From positions 248,001 through 312,000 of the forward strand of contig SKCR01033448.1 in NCBI GenBank assembly GCA_019454045.1: DNA of 64,000 nt. Direction: 5' to 3'. Source of the stretch: Zanthoxylum bungeanum. Its lineage: Eukaryota > Streptophyta > Magnoliopsida > Sapindales > Rutaceae. Both the position numbers and the translations under genes were made by a program. Shown one piece after another: positions 25,353 through 37,010 of this stretch. A model generated the notes under the pieces. It saw only the letters and a program-made list of their open reading frames with translations. It ran no database searches and was not told the DNA's origin. Position 1 is the first letter of the stretch. The number at the start of each line of letters is the position of its first letter.

Positions 25353-27595
25353 CTAAGAATAAGCCGCCGTAGAAATGGATCAGACAGAACTTGTGCCCAG
25401 ACCAAATCCAAGCAAGTTGATGTACAGAGAATAACTTCCCACTCAGAGAACGAAGTGGAGAGCAAGCTCTCCGCACCATTGTAAATATCCTAACAGCATA
25501 TTGTGTTGTCAAGAAAAAACGTAAACTGACTTCCATATTGTGTTGTATCAGCACTCGATGGATCCTTAAATGCTGGCGTCAAAGGTGAAAGCAGCAGAGC
25601 AGCAGTTTCTCCCTTTTCTGCACCGTGTATGATCTGGAAAAATCATTCAAAAACCACATGCAAGGAACATTACAGATTAAGAAAGCTTTCAAAGGCCAAA
25701 GATGAAGTAAATAAACAGACAAGAATATCAGAAAATCCTACTAGTTTTGCAAGACCATGATCTATTTGCTTTACAAAGTACCCTCGGCAGATATAGTGTC
25801 ATGCAAATATGACCTTATTGGTAGTAAGAACTGCATTTAGAAACATCTTAATAGTGAGGCTATTTGCAAAAAAAAAAAAACAAAAGAAATCTAATAAGCG
25901 AGCAACATACAATTAATGGGCAACATGCCAATTTATTATTGTGAGATAGTTCAATAAATGACCAATGATAGAGACTTGCGTTAAATCTTGTACATATACA
26001 TATGTTTACAAATATATAAAGTGAGAACACACATTAGTCATCCAATCCTCCCTCTCTTAATTGATTTAATGCAAAATATTAATTAAGGTCACCAGGAAGA
26101 TGCACAACCAATCAAGATATGTGCGACCACCCACAAGAACACATATCATGTATTATTTTGCCCTTTACATAGTTTGAATCCCAAAAGGTCTGGTTATACT
26201 CCTCTTCCCAAGTTCTCGCTTTATCAACAACCATCTGTTCAGGTTACTTCTAGTAAATTAACTTTTTAAGGAAAAAGATAAACTAGATAAACTATACCTA
26301 AGAACTCAATTTCGGTAGTAAGCTAATATATGCCATTCTTTATCCTTGAACCACTCTCTAAAATAACAAACGGTCCATAAAACCCCAAACTGACAAAGAA
26401 TCATGACCTGAAATAGAAAAAATAACTAGAAGTCACATCCTTCTCAAACTCGTTCCTCATTTAGATTTTCATACTATTATCCTGGCCATATAATTCTTCA
26501 AAGATGTTTCAAATTCAAAAAGAAAGAAGGAGAGTGAGATAATAGCAGCTGCATTTGCAAATAAGCATATGCATCTAATTCAGTTGTTGTAGCTGAACTA
26601 GTCACGAATCAAACTAGTGAATCTGCCTCATAAATTATATATAACTGTAGATTGAATCAAAATTGTCAGAAAAGCAAGCACAAGTTATGACAAACCTGCC
26701 TTGAATGCATGGCTGCTGTCACTTTCAATAATCACGAATAAAGGTCTCCGGGTAAAAGGAAGTATATCACCAGGGTAGAGGTTATTCGGACCTGAAAATC
26801 CAGTAGAACCATGAATATATATAGAAAGCTAATCGACTTTGTAGCATAAGAGAAAGCAATGGGCATGAAACTCACAACACAGACAAGATATGGCATAAAT
26901 TAGGTGCCTACCCCCATTTCCTTGAGGACTCAACCACAGATAATTTTCATAGTAGTCACTTGACTCTCTCTTGCCATTTATATGATATTCAGGAGTGAAG
27001 TGATTCTGTTTCTGGGAGATCCAAGAAACAGTTTTGTTATTTGAAGATTTCCTTGATCCTCCAGAATATTCCACCTGAGTAGCATTGCTATGACCAGCCT
27101 TCCCTGCAGAATAGATAATTGCGGTCGTCAGGACAAAATGAGGAAAATGAAGCAACGTATAACTTGTTGAACTTTAAACAAGAAACAAGGAAGCAACAAA
27201 ACCTGAGGCCGATAGATATAATAGCTTATTTTTCATAAACAAATATTAAATATCTGTATGACATATATTTGCTAGAAGATCTACATATGCAACCAGATAG
27301 ATCACCAAAAAATGATTTCAATCAGATGCAGAAGCAAGCTAACTAGTTTATAAAAACCCACCGCTAACAAATGTGTAACTGATGGACGATAAAGAACAGC
27401 CTTCCTAGGATTTGGAGGTAAGGTTGGATCAGTCATATCTGCCACAAAGTTTATATCTATCACCCCGGAGATCCAAGAATGATCAATTGAAGCACCGGAA
27501 TGATCATTGGGTAGAACATAAAAAGATCCAGTTGGCTCCCACTCCAAACATTGCAACATTCTATAAGTGTCCAAAGTAAGTTCAGCAAATTTAAC
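25353..27595 (-). pseudogene. SCAI homologue (plant DUF3550/UPF0682 family), 5'-truncated pseudogene
   Basis: Five exons of a plant SCAI-like protein can be placed on the minus strand: 27595-27362 (VKFAELTLDTYRMLQCLEWE ... DPTLPPNPRKAVLYRPSVTH), a remnant ending 27203 (LLYLSASG), 27103-26912 (GKAGHSNATQ ... YENYLWLSPQGNGG), 26791-26700 (PNNLYPGDILPFTRRPLFVI ... SHAFK) and 25633-25353 (IIHGAEKGETAALLLSPLTP ... DLVWAQVLSDPFLRRLILR). Animal SCAI acts in nuclear transcription and repair complexes; the plant role is little known. Damage: no exons upstream of 27595; most of the exon ending at 27203 lost; the fourth exon's donor reads GC not GT; the last exon has an internal deletion and an in-frame TAG at 25490-25492. 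A 38-codon open stretch further down (25264-25150, SYELLDEMTKGFLSEQDIQG) may be another exon, unidentified. Recognition is from memory of the family. Confidence 0.8.
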
Positions 27596-27599
27596 CTGA

Positions 27600-28116
27600 A
27601 AATAAAAAATTTATAAAATAAAAATAATTATTAAAATCACAAATTGAGATATAATTAGTATATAATTATTTTTAAATTAATATATATAAATATATAAATT
27701 TTGTAATGTATAATAATTGAAGAAGTCAAAATTGATAATGAGAAGGGTAATTTAGTAAGTTGACAATGAGACAAAGAGGAGGGGAGTATCGGGATGATCA
27801 ATTTTCCTAATATAGCACCCTCTGTCATGCAACAGACGGCGTTTGGATATGAATATTGACTTGTTAGGTTCGTTGGTCCAATCAAATGATATAAAGGGCA
27901 AAAGAGGAAGTTTGAAAATTTGACACTTTGTGATTTGTGTCATTATGGCATCGTGGCCCAATCTCTGCAATATTCTTTTTAAAAAGAAGTTGTGCCTGCA
28001 AGTTTGTACTGTAATATGTACTTTGTGCAGAGAATGTCTTAGCTTGCAGTACATTTTTGGATAAGTTTTCAAAAACTAATATTTATTTTTTTGAATGCTT
28101 ACATTATATTTTGAGC
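27600..28116. other. Sequence where upstream SCAI exons would be expected; none seen
   Basis: AT-rich, with no exon matching the SCAI N-terminal half. Small ORFs at 27655-28072 look random. Confidence 0.5.
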
Positions 28117-28207
28117 AAGGATAGAGATACATAAATTCTTACTAATAATTTCTACAATTCTCTCACTGTAACTACAGTGATGCTACAATAATCACTGTAG
28201 CTACAAT
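28117..28207 (+). repeat. Left arm of a foldback MITE split by the copia element
   Basis: ATACATAAATTCTTACTAATAATTTCTAC at about 28129 is the inverse of sequence at about 33180-33215 beyond the copia element. The inner part has CACTGTAACTACAGTG and CACTGTAGCTAC palindromic words. The two arms are separated exactly by the copia element and its ACAAT duplication. Confidence 0.7.
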
Positions 28208-28434
28208 TGAAGAGACTTAAAGGATGACAAGTTGAAGAATATATTTTTCTCTTATCATTCACAATGCTATTGAGCACTATATATACACATTGTTTGAAAT
28301 TTAAAATAGGAAATAGATTACAATAAAATGAAGGGATTAACTACTAGATAAATGACATAATTATAAATATTTTAAAATTGAGATCCCTTGATTTTCTCCC
28401 TTTATTTTCTCATCTTGATGATGTAATCTTATCA
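28208..28434 (-). repeat. 3' LTR of the 28208-33162 copia element
   Basis: 227 bp matching 32936-33162 with a few substitutions. ACAAT precedes it. Confidence 0.95.
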
Positions 28435-28439
28435 TGCCC

Positions 28440-30020
28440 GCGCAAGATGGACGGTCTTGGAGAGAGTCCGATCTTGGATTTGAGTGTGTTGAAAGGAGAG
28501 CGAGCAAGAGGTTTGGTAAGGGCGTCTGCTAGTTGATCAGCTCCAGAGTGTGTGAGACCCGGAGTAAACCATTTTGAACTTGTTCCCGGATAAGTGGTAG
28601 TCCATAGCTACGTGTTTCATGCGCGAGTGGAAAACAGGATTGGAGCATAAATTGGTTGCACCAACATTGTCACAGTAGATGACTGGTTGGAGAGAAAGAG
28701 TGACACCGAGTTCGGTAAGAAGAGCACAAATCCGTCTAATTTCGGCAGTAGTGGAGGCTACTGATCGGTACTCAGCCTCAGTGGATGAGCGTGCAACCGT
28801 GCGTTGTTTCTTGGAGCTCCAGGAAATAGGATTGTGACCCAGATATACTATGTAAGCACCAGTGGAGGTGAAATCGTCCTTGTTACCAGCCCAATCAGCA
28901 TCGGAAAAGGCATGGAGTGCTAGATGGGAGTTACGGCGGAGGAATATGCCATGGTCTAGAGTGCCACAGAGATATCGCTTTAGACGTTTGACGACATGAC
29001 AATGGTCACTGGTAGGTTGATGCATAAACTGTGAGAGTTTGTTGACTGTATAAGCAATGTCTGGTCGAGTGAGAGAGAGATACTGGAGGCTGCCGATAAT
29101 ATTTCTGTACTCGGTCGGATCAGGTAAAGGAGATCCAGACTGTAAAGTGAGTACCGGGTTTGTTGCAAAAGGTGTTGGGGCTGGCTTGGCGTCAATCATG
29201 TGGGTTCTGGTAAGCAGATAGGCAATGTACTTGCGTTGACTAAGGAAAAGATCATTGTTGTGGGTAATAACCTCTACCCCAAGGAAATAAGCAAGCTGGC
29301 CAAGATCTTTAAGGGAGAAGCGCTGAGAGAGTTGGTCAATGAATCTTTGGACAACTTCAACATTATTTCCTGTAATGATGATGTCGTCAACATAGACTAA
29401 CATGTATAGAGTGGTGTGGCGGTTGTTGAAGATGAACAGTGAGGTGTCGGCCTGTGAGTTGGTGAAACCGGATTGGAGAAGAAATTGGCGCAGTTCTTGG
29501 TACCATGCTCGAGGGGCCTGTTTAAGGCCGTAGATGGCCTTGCGAAGTTTGCAGACGTGATGGGGATGATCGCGATCAATGAAGCCCGAAGGTTGTGACA
29601 TAAAAACATCTTCAGTGAGAGTGCCTTGAAGAAAGGCATTATTGATGTCAAGTTGTCGGAGAGACCATCCTTGACTAACCGCAAGGCTGAGAACAATCCG
29701 AACAGTGGTCGGCTTGATGACTGGACTGAAGGTTTCATAATAATCAACGCCAGGACGTTGATGGAAGCCTTTGGCAACTAATCGTGCTTTGTACCTGTCA
29801 ATAAAACCATTAGCATTAAATTTGGTGCGAAAGATCCACTTACAGCCGACCAGGTGTTGGTCGGGACGGGGTGGCACTAGTTCCCATGTCCCATTGCGAA
29901 GTAAAGCATTATACTCCTCCGAAAGAGCTTGACGCCACTCAGGGTCCTTGAGGGCTTGGGTAATGGTGGTGGGTTCGAGGGTAGGTTTCTGAAGCTGGGC
30001 GGTGAGGTTAAGTTTTTGAA
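28440..30020 (-). pseudogene. Copia reverse transcriptase and RNase H (frameshifted at the C-terminus)
   Basis: A 446-codon frame (29877-28537) with a short upstream extension (EWRQALSEEYNALLRNGTWE to about 29960). RVT_2 hallmarks: GCKWIFRTKFNANG, KARLVAKGFHQ, the first catalytic Asp in LRQLDINNAFLQG, and the active site LVYVDDIIITGNN. RNase H: SDADWAG, SSTEAEYRS, YCDNVGATNL. After DYH a one-base loss shifts the frame so the ORF ends in SHTLWS; the true tail ADQLADALTKPLARS is readable in the next frame to about 28440. It would make cDNA from the element RNA in virus-like particles. Domain order and length are normal; the C-terminal shift and upstream breaks make it non-functional as a polyprotein. 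Confidence 0.93.
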
Positions 30021-30540
30021 TTGGTTTATGGAGGTTGTTCTTGGAACGAGTGACGATGACTCATGGTAAAGTTGAGTGGTCATGTGGTCGGTTGGGGTTG
30101 GTATGGTCGGGCAGGGGTGCTGAAGTTGAGTGCTCATGTGGTTGGTCGGGATTAATGTGGTCGGGGAGGGGTGATAAGTTTGGGCGGTCTTGTGGGCGGT
30201 CGGGGGCTGTGTGATCGGGGTTGGGTGGTGCGTGCGATCGGACATGTGGTCGGTGAGGGTTGTGGGTTTGGGGAGGGGTGGTACTCGGTTGTGTGTATGT
30301 GGTTGGTCGGTGTGGATGTGTTCGGTAAGGGATGGTGATGCTCTAGGTTGGTTGTGCTCGATATTTATTGGTTGATCGGCTGGTACTTGTGAAGTTGTGG
30401 TACTTGTGGGATTACTGTGTAATGGAGGGTGGGGTTGGATCGGAGCTTCGGTTGTGTTGAATTCTATGGGGGTGCATGGTCGGTATTCGGCGATGGTGAG
30501 TCCAGTACCGGTAAGGTCATGGAGCACCATTCAGAGATGG
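30021..30540 (-). pseudogene. Copia linker between integrase and RT (Pro/Thr/His-rich)
   Basis: An open frame at 30530-29877 reads a low-complexity linker with repeated TDH, PTP and HPTP words. Such Pro/Ser/Thr-rich spacers between integrase and RT are normal in RE1-like copia elements and are poorly conserved. It is out of frame with both neighbours. Confidence 0.7.
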
Positions 30541-31642
30541 TGGATGGAGTGGCACGAGGAGGAGACATTTGAGAGGTGGCAAAGGGAAAAATTGACTCAA
30601 CGAAGCGGACATATCGGGAGGTGTAAAGTCTATATGTGGAGGGCTCGAGACATAGATAAGCCCTCTGAGTGGGATAATATCCTACAAAGACACAGGGAGA
30701 GGACCGAGACTCGAGTTTGTGAGATGTGTAAGGACGGAGCCAATGGTAGCAGAGACAGCCAAAGCTGCACAGTTTCGAGTAGTTCGGCATATGGCCGAAG
30801 AGTTGGAGAAAGGTGAGTTGTGGTGTAAGGTTGGTGTAGACATGCGATTTATAAGATAGACGGCAGTGGAAAAGGCAAAGGGCCAATATGAGAGAGGCAT
30901 GGATGAATGGGTAAGGAGAGAAAGACATGTTTCAACGATATGTCGATGAAGACGTTCAGAGTACCCATTGTGTTCAAGAGTGTGAGGAGGGGAAATGAGA
31001 TGGGAGACCCCATGGATTGTGAGGAAGGAAGAGAGGCTTGATATTCCCCCCATTGTCAGAGTAGATAATTATGATTGGGCGGTTGAAGAATTTTTCTACT
31101 CGCGCCTTGAAGCGCACAAAGACATCACGGGTGTCTGACTTTCGTTTTAGGGGATAAAGCCAAATGTATTTGGGTGAAGGGTCGACAAAGATTATGTAGT
31201 ATTTGAAGTTATCAAATGAGTAGACCGAAGAGGTCCATAAATCAGTAAATATAACCTCAAGAGGTGTAGATGTAGTAAGAGTAGATGAAGAGAACGGTAA
31301 CTTGTGAATTTTATTGCATTGACACGAATTACAATTAAAATTTAGATAAGAGGAAATAGAGACATCTGAATTAAATGAAGACATGATATTTTTGAAGATC
31401 GACGATGAAGGATGCCCGAGCCGATGATGCCACTCAGGTATAGTAGTTCTGACACTTGAAAATGCGATTAGAGGGGACCGAGTGGGGGAGGTCGGCCATT
31501 CGTATACATCATCTTTAGTCCGACCCTGCAACAGAATTACCCCAGTGCGAAGATCCTTCACATTAAGAGAAGAGGGTAAGAACTCAATGGAAGTGTTATT
31601 GGACTTGCAAAATTGAGAAATGGAGATAAGATTACGTTTCAT
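30541..31642 (-). pseudogene. Copia GAG-pre-integrase and integrase (frameshifted)
   Basis: The frame at 31642-30974 gives MKRNLISISQFCKSN, then PEWHHRLGHPSSSIFKNIM and CNSCQC (the HHCC zinc-binding region), then FTDLWTSSVYSF and YYIIFVDPSPKYIWLYPLK with the first catalytic Asp. It shifts after IYSDNGG (second Asp). The next frame (from about 31060) continues SHLISPPHTLEHNGYSERLH with the Glu-equivalent position changed or displaced, and SMPLSYWPFAFSTAVYLINR. A third frame carries LFGHMPNYSKLCSFGCLCY and PCVFVGYYPTQRAYLCLEPS, the post-integrase region. At least two shifts break it. Confidence 0.88.
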
Positions 31643-31683
31643 AGTGGGTACATATAAAACATTAGATAAGGTAAAAAAGTGAG

Positions 31684-32844
31684 TCAGAGTATTAAGAGAG
31701 GTAGAACCGCGTGGGAAATAGGGAGTGCAGTGTCGTCACCGATCATTATTTCATCTGTGCCGTCATAAGGATTGTGGAGAGCAAGGTTGTTGAGATCAGT
31801 AGTGACATGATGTGAGGCTCCACTGTCAAGAAGCCAGGCGGGGTTGGATGAAGAGGTGGTGGTAACATTTGCTTGATATTGCCAGGGATTGGATGTGCGA
31901 GGGTTGGACGAGTTGGTGGGGCGAGATGGTGGTTGTACACGTGGGAAGTGTTGGCGGAAGAGAGGGCACTGGGAGACCACATGGCCTTGAGTGTGGCACC
32001 ATTGGCACCGACCAAGGAAGGGACGAGGAAGAGGTCGGTCGGCTCAAGTGTTGGTGCGAGAGTTTCTGGTAAGTTGGGGGGTGGTGGTGGGTGCAAACCG
32101 ACCGGACTGGGCAGTGTGATTGGGATGAGGCCGGTTGTAGGTCCGAACATTGGTGGGATGTGCGGATGCCGGGTGGGAAGAGGAACATGTCCTGTTGTTG
32201 AGAGATAATTCCTTGTTGATGAGTTTTTCATGGAGTTCATCAAAGAGGATAGTGGAATCACGGCCATTGACAGAGTCAACGATGGACTGATAGTTATCGT
32301 CAAGTCCATCAAGCACTTTTTCAATTAGATCTTCATGGTCAAGAGGTTTTCCAAGGGCGGCAAGTTGATCAGCTGTGGTTTTGATGGATTGCATGTATTC
32401 GGTGATTGTTTTAGGGCATTTGGTGATGTGTTTAAGATGATCTTTGAGTTGTTTGATATGACCATGAGATGGACGAGCATAGGTGTTTGCAATGGTTTGC
32501 CAAGCTTCATAGGTGGTGTTAGATTGGGCGATGAGAGGAACTAGAGATGGTGAAAGGGTGCCGACAAGAGCTGCAAAAATTAGTTTGTCTTGTCGGAGCC
32601 AGGTGCGATATTCTGGATTAGGAGAGGTAACATTATTTGTGGTGATGGTACGTGGTGGGGTGTGATGATTTCCATCAATGTATTTTTGTAAGTCATAGCC
32701 GATGAGAATGGCTTCAATTTGGGTTTTCCAGAAGGGGTAATTTGTTGATGTGAGTTTGATGAAGTTATGGATTGTAACAATGATCAAAGGTTCTGTAGGT
32801 TATTGGGCATTGGGGATGACATTTTGGGTACTGTCGGTGGCCAT
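31684..32844 (-). pseudogene. Copia gag and protease (two stops, one frameshift)
   Basis: The ATG at 32844 starts MATDSTQNVIPNAQ, then TAA (32802-32800). The frame then reads the RE1-type Gag: KLTSTNYPFWKTQIEAILIG, TYEAWQTIANTYARPSHGHI, and DQLAALGKPLDHEDLIEKVL. A TGA (32046-32044) precedes the CCHC knuckle CQWCHTQGHVVSQC. The aspartic protease motif is intact: WLLDSGASHHVT at about 31835-31800, followed by IGDDTALPISH, where one base is missing (near 31725) and the frame is lost. The arrangement and size are normal for the family. Confidence 0.92.
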
Positions 32845-32935
32845 TGGGACAGGGGATGGAGGTGCTTGAGAAGTATTTGGCAAGTGGGTTTGAGGAGAAA
32901 AAAATATTAGAGAATGAATATTGGCGCTGATACCA

Positions 32936-33162
32936 TGAAGAGATTTAAAGGATGACAAGTTGAAGAATATATTTTTCTCTTATCATTCACAATGCCATTG
33001 AGCACTATATATACACATTGTTTGAAATTTAAAATAGGAAAGAGATTACAATAAAAGGAATGGATTAACTACTAGATAAATGACATAATTACAAATATTT
33101 TAAAATTGAGATCCCTTGATTTTCTCCCTTTATTTTCTCATCTTGATGGTGTAATCTTATCA
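32936..33162 (-). repeat. 5' LTR of the 28208-33162 copia element
   Basis: 227 bp, partner of 28208-28434. On its left side (element downstream) lies the tRNA-Met primer site, and ACAAT follows on the right. Confidence 0.95.
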
Positions 33163-33167
33163 ACAAT

Positions 33168-33225
33168 AAGAAGGGTGTAGAAATTATTAGTAAGAATTTA
33201 TGTATGTGTAGCATTTTTGTTATAT
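33168..33225 (-). repeat. Right arm of the split foldback MITE
   Basis: GTAGAAATTATTAGTAAGAATTTATGTATGTGTAG is the inverted partner of 28125-28170. Together the arms form a MITE that predates the copia insertion. Confidence 0.7.
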
Positions 33226-33397
33226 TTTCCAAAATCAATCATCATTCATTTACATTTTATGTAATTTGAAGGTCATTTTAATAATCAAATGAGACCTGGC
33301 TGAGGTGAGTTAGTGAAACCAGTGCGGGACTGTGAGATATTACTGTTCATTTTTTTTTCCTTTCTAACAGCAATACCTAGAAATGTATAGTATAGAT

Positions 33398-33882
33398 TAG
33401 AGATGACAAAACGAATCAACGAATCGAATTTGTATTGAATCCTAAACGAATATAATCAAAATGTGATGGATTCGTATTGTTCGTTTATTAAACGAATCGA
33501 AGACGAATATTCGTTTAGTCAATGATATTATTTAATAAAAAAATTAACACACTTGATTTACATTAATTCTTCATAAATATATACATATGAAATATGTAAT
33601 TAATATATTTACTAAAAATATCTCACTAAATATTGAAAATATTACTTTTTCTATGATAATTAGCTATAATTTCTCAAATATTAATTGAAAATTAACAAGA
33701 ACTAATAAATAAAAATAATAAAACGAATCCTAAACGAATCAATGAGCTTAAATTCATATTCAAACGAATCGAATCGAATTGACTCAATTATTAAACGAAT
33801 CCATTTTTTCAAACCTCATATTCGCTTTAAAGCGAATCAAATCGAACGAATAAACGAATCCTAACCCAAATTACCACCCCTA
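33398..33882. mobile_element. hAT-type MITE (AACGAATC family), copy 1
   Basis: Ends TAGAGATGACAAAACGAATC and (inverted) TAGGGGTGGTAATTTGGGTT. Inside are many AACGAATC/GATTCGTT words and an AT-rich core. The flanking 8-mers GTATAGAT and ATATAAAT match at six of eight positions, consistent with a decayed 8-bp target duplication. Confidence 0.82.
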
Positions 33883-36180
33883 ATATAAATCATTGTTCAC
33901 GTCTTAGATGATAGTTTTTCTAATAGGGCTAAGACTCGGTCTATTAGGAAACATTTCTGACGCTTTTATCCAATCAACTCAAACTCTATCAAGTCAGGTC
34001 AGTATAATTTTACTATAAGAAAAAAACATAATCTTATTATTATTATTATTTTTATAAATCACAATCCCTATTGAAATAAAATAACCTACATCTATAAAAG
34101 GATAGGTTAAGTTCCATAATTCTCATCTGATTGACAACCAAGCTTACTGCTCATGCACAAAAAACACTCATTGTAATTATTCTAAAATAGTGGAAATTTT
34201 TCTTCTCTTCTCACCTGGAGATAGGTTCGATACCGTTTGATATAGAGTATTGATTGATAATATAAATTAATTTATAAGTATTGAGCTGATAGTATAAATT
34301 AACTAATAAACTCATCAAATTCTATATCAAACACAATAAATGCAACTCTCAAACCAAATAAATCCTCTATGTTCTTTATTAAATTTTCCCCTTGCTGTTT
34401 GCTTTGTTTTTGACATCTTTCATTTTCAGCGTTTTATAAAGAATAAAGCCCACTTTCTTCAAAGCTTTAGCTTTGCAAATACAATCACGTTGGCCATTGT
34501 TGAAGTCATTTGGGAGATTTTCTTCAACATTGTCTCTCACTCACGTTAATCTTTTGTTTGGTTTATATCACTGTGATAAAGTAGTACGGTCCTACATGTG
34601 AGTAAGTAGTATAAGCTCATTTTTATATGAGACTCTGATATCATGTTAAAATTCATAGATTTAATTTATCTCAAAAACTAACTTTAGAGTTTGGGGTTAT
34701 TCAAAGCTTATTTTTTTTAAGTTCATTTGCTTTATAATCGATGTGAGATTTTCTCCAATAGCCTTTTCTCAATTACAAATTATCGTCAGAAGAGACGTGG
34801 GCATTGCAAGTTAGGCTTATGGGATTTGGATTCGGTGCCGAGATGAGTTTTGTGCTTAGTTTTATGCATCATAAGATGATGACATAATGGATATTGTATT
34901 ATGTATGATTATAACTATCAATTTAATCGTAATTGTTACGAGCTATTTTGATATGATGTAACTCATTAGATGGCCTTGAGATATGTTCTATAATATATTT
35001 TAGATATTGAGAACAAGTTTCTAATTCATGGAGATTAGTCTGCAACCATTAGGGTCGAGATTAGATTTGAGTCTAATTATGATGGTAGATGGTCTATATC
35101 ATATAGAGTCAAAAAAATTATAGTGGAAATGTCATGATTGATATCACTGTATAAGTAGAATTAGTTACAACTAATGAAGTATTGACTTAGGAAGTTGCAA
35201 AGTGACCTCAAAGTTTAGAAGTTTTGATAGTAATATTGTGCTTGCGGTTGTCGTTTGGATATTTGAATTAGATCATTAAATAGTTAAATAACTTAGTAGC
35301 TAAAGTGCAATGTTATTGTTGCATATGAGGATAGTCAATGTAGAATTTATGTTCTACATAGTATGAGTAATGCTGACCAAATGAGACATATGAGTTTGTT
35401 AGACAAACTCATAGTGATATAGCATACCAACTCTTGGATGCCTACCTCTTGAGTGCTAGGTGAGCTCTTGAGGGCAATGAGTATAAGATATATATTGAGA
35501 TGAGTATACGATACCATGGATTACATTAGAGCAATTGATAGAAATTGTTGGGATTGGTGCTCTGAGCGATAATCTGGATTGTATTTATGATTGATTCATG
35601 ATTAGGTTGAAACTAAAAAGGGTTTTAGAGATGTATATATTAGACAAAGACCTGAGAGTATATATTGTAATGCACATTTATAACGAGGTTTGTAATTGAC
35701 ATTAGGAAATGTCACTACTAGAAGTATATTATTAAATAAAGTTCATGGATAAGATTTACTGACACAGGTCGGTTAGTAAAATCCATTGAGACCAGTACAT
35801 GTCGTATATTGAGATTTGATCTGATGGTTTATCCTAATGAAGCATGAGTCTCGGGGACTTATATACACATGTATGTGTTCATTTGATGTTCAATCCTAGG
35901 GTTCCATCCCACTTTGTCTTTCTGCACCAAATATTTCTTGGGAACCCAAGCCTTACGGATTATCCTTCTTGGATAGATTTTTGGAGTCTTTCCTCTTTGT
36001 CTCATTTTGGCATTCGACAAATCCTACAGGTTAAAAATTCCAATATTGACAAATGATATTGAAGGAATAATTTCATTCTTCTCTGGAAACTTTAATATGT
36101 CTATATTAATCATGTCTTGCATAATATTTTTAAACTCACAGTGAGAAATAATTGCAAGATTTCATGAACTATAATACTTA
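33883..36180. other. Degenerate retroelement-like and intergenic sequence
   Basis: No gene seen. 35755-35880 (GGTCGGTTAGTAAA...ACATGTCGTATATTG...AAGCATGAGTCT) is homologous, in inverted orientation, to 38940-39060, so both belong to one LTR family. Short ORFs at 34340 and 35844 have no recognised domain. Confidence 0.4.
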
Positions 36181-36189
36181 CAGTGTATT

Positions 36190-37010
36190 TATGAAGGATT
36201 TCCCCTGTTGACAATTGAAGGAATGCCTCCTGAGCCCACTCCTACATGCACTCCCTCTTCATAAATTATAAGATGAGTGGTTGGATTGATGGCTCCAATG
36301 AATTTTTGTGAAACCATAGAAGATATAGGGCTGTCATTGTCAAATTGGCAGCCGTTGGTGGTAGGAATCCTTACAAATCCTCCTCATTTTTCCTTTTTTT
36401 TCCTAATGAGGAGGATTTCATTTGTTGAGATTTGGAGGAATGCCCCCCCGGCCCATTCATGTGTGTGTTCATTCTTCATAATTTGCAGAAAGATTGTTTA
36501 GATTTATGGCTCCAATGAATTGTTGAGGAGTCATAGGCATACCATGCCCAAAATGGCGACTATTGGTAGTAGAAATCCTGGTAAAGCCTCCAATTTTCTC
36601 CTTTATGTGAGGAGTCTAATATCTTTCTTCCACTATAGGAGAAAGATGAAGAGGATCAAGAACAAAATGAATAGATAAGCCATGTTTTTCATGAGAGCTT
36701 CCGGAGGAACGTCCCCCAAGTTTTTCCTGCCTAACCAATCTAGAAATTATTTCCTGGCCTTCATTCCTAGGACTGGATTAAGTCTGACAAAACATGAGTT
36801 GCTCTACCCTCTCTAAAGCTTGCAGGATTTTCATTTGACCCTTTATTATTACATCTTGGGTTGCCTCCATCCTCCTTAATATTGTATCTGTAAAAATAAC
36901 CAGATAAGCACTTCAATTAGTAGGCGAGCTTGTATCACTTGAGGCTCTAACAACAGGTTCTTTTGGAGTCTGATTCCTATGACTGTGAATTTTTAGAGGA
37001 GCTTGATGTT
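36190..37010 (-). pseudogene. Degraded gag-like coding sequence with an internal tandem duplication
   Basis: On the minus strand, shifting frames give TQDVIIKGQMKILQALERVE and RNEGQEIISRL, resembling the coiled-coil start of an LTR-element gag, then two related copies of a segment: GGFTRISTTNSRHFGHGMP...QFIGAIN (about 36590-36480) and GGFVRIPTTNGCQFDNDSP...KFIGAINP (about 36385-36260). The repeat unit is about 205 bp. Stops occur throughout. I cannot assign a family firmly. Confidence 0.4.

Larger units (their letters stand above)
28208..33162 (-). mobile_element. Ty1-copia retrotransposon (RE1-like), nearly full length, disabled
   Basis: 4955 bp, transcribed on the minus strand. Two 227-bp LTRs (28208-28434 and 32936-33162) begin TGATAAGATTAC and end CTCTTCA in element orientation. 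The 5-bp duplication ACAAT flanks it (28203-28207 and 33163-33167). The primer site ATGGTATCAGCGC lies beside the 5' LTR at about 32923-32935. Gag, protease, integrase, RT and RNase H occur in copia order. Two in-frame stops and at least five frameshifts break the single ORF; LTR identity is about 96-97% by eye. Confidence 0.95.

Noticed and set aside
29200..32544. Many plus-strand ORFs across the copia element (for example 30397-30816, 31873-32208)
   Set aside because: They are antisense shadows of the GC-richer minus-strand pol and gag.
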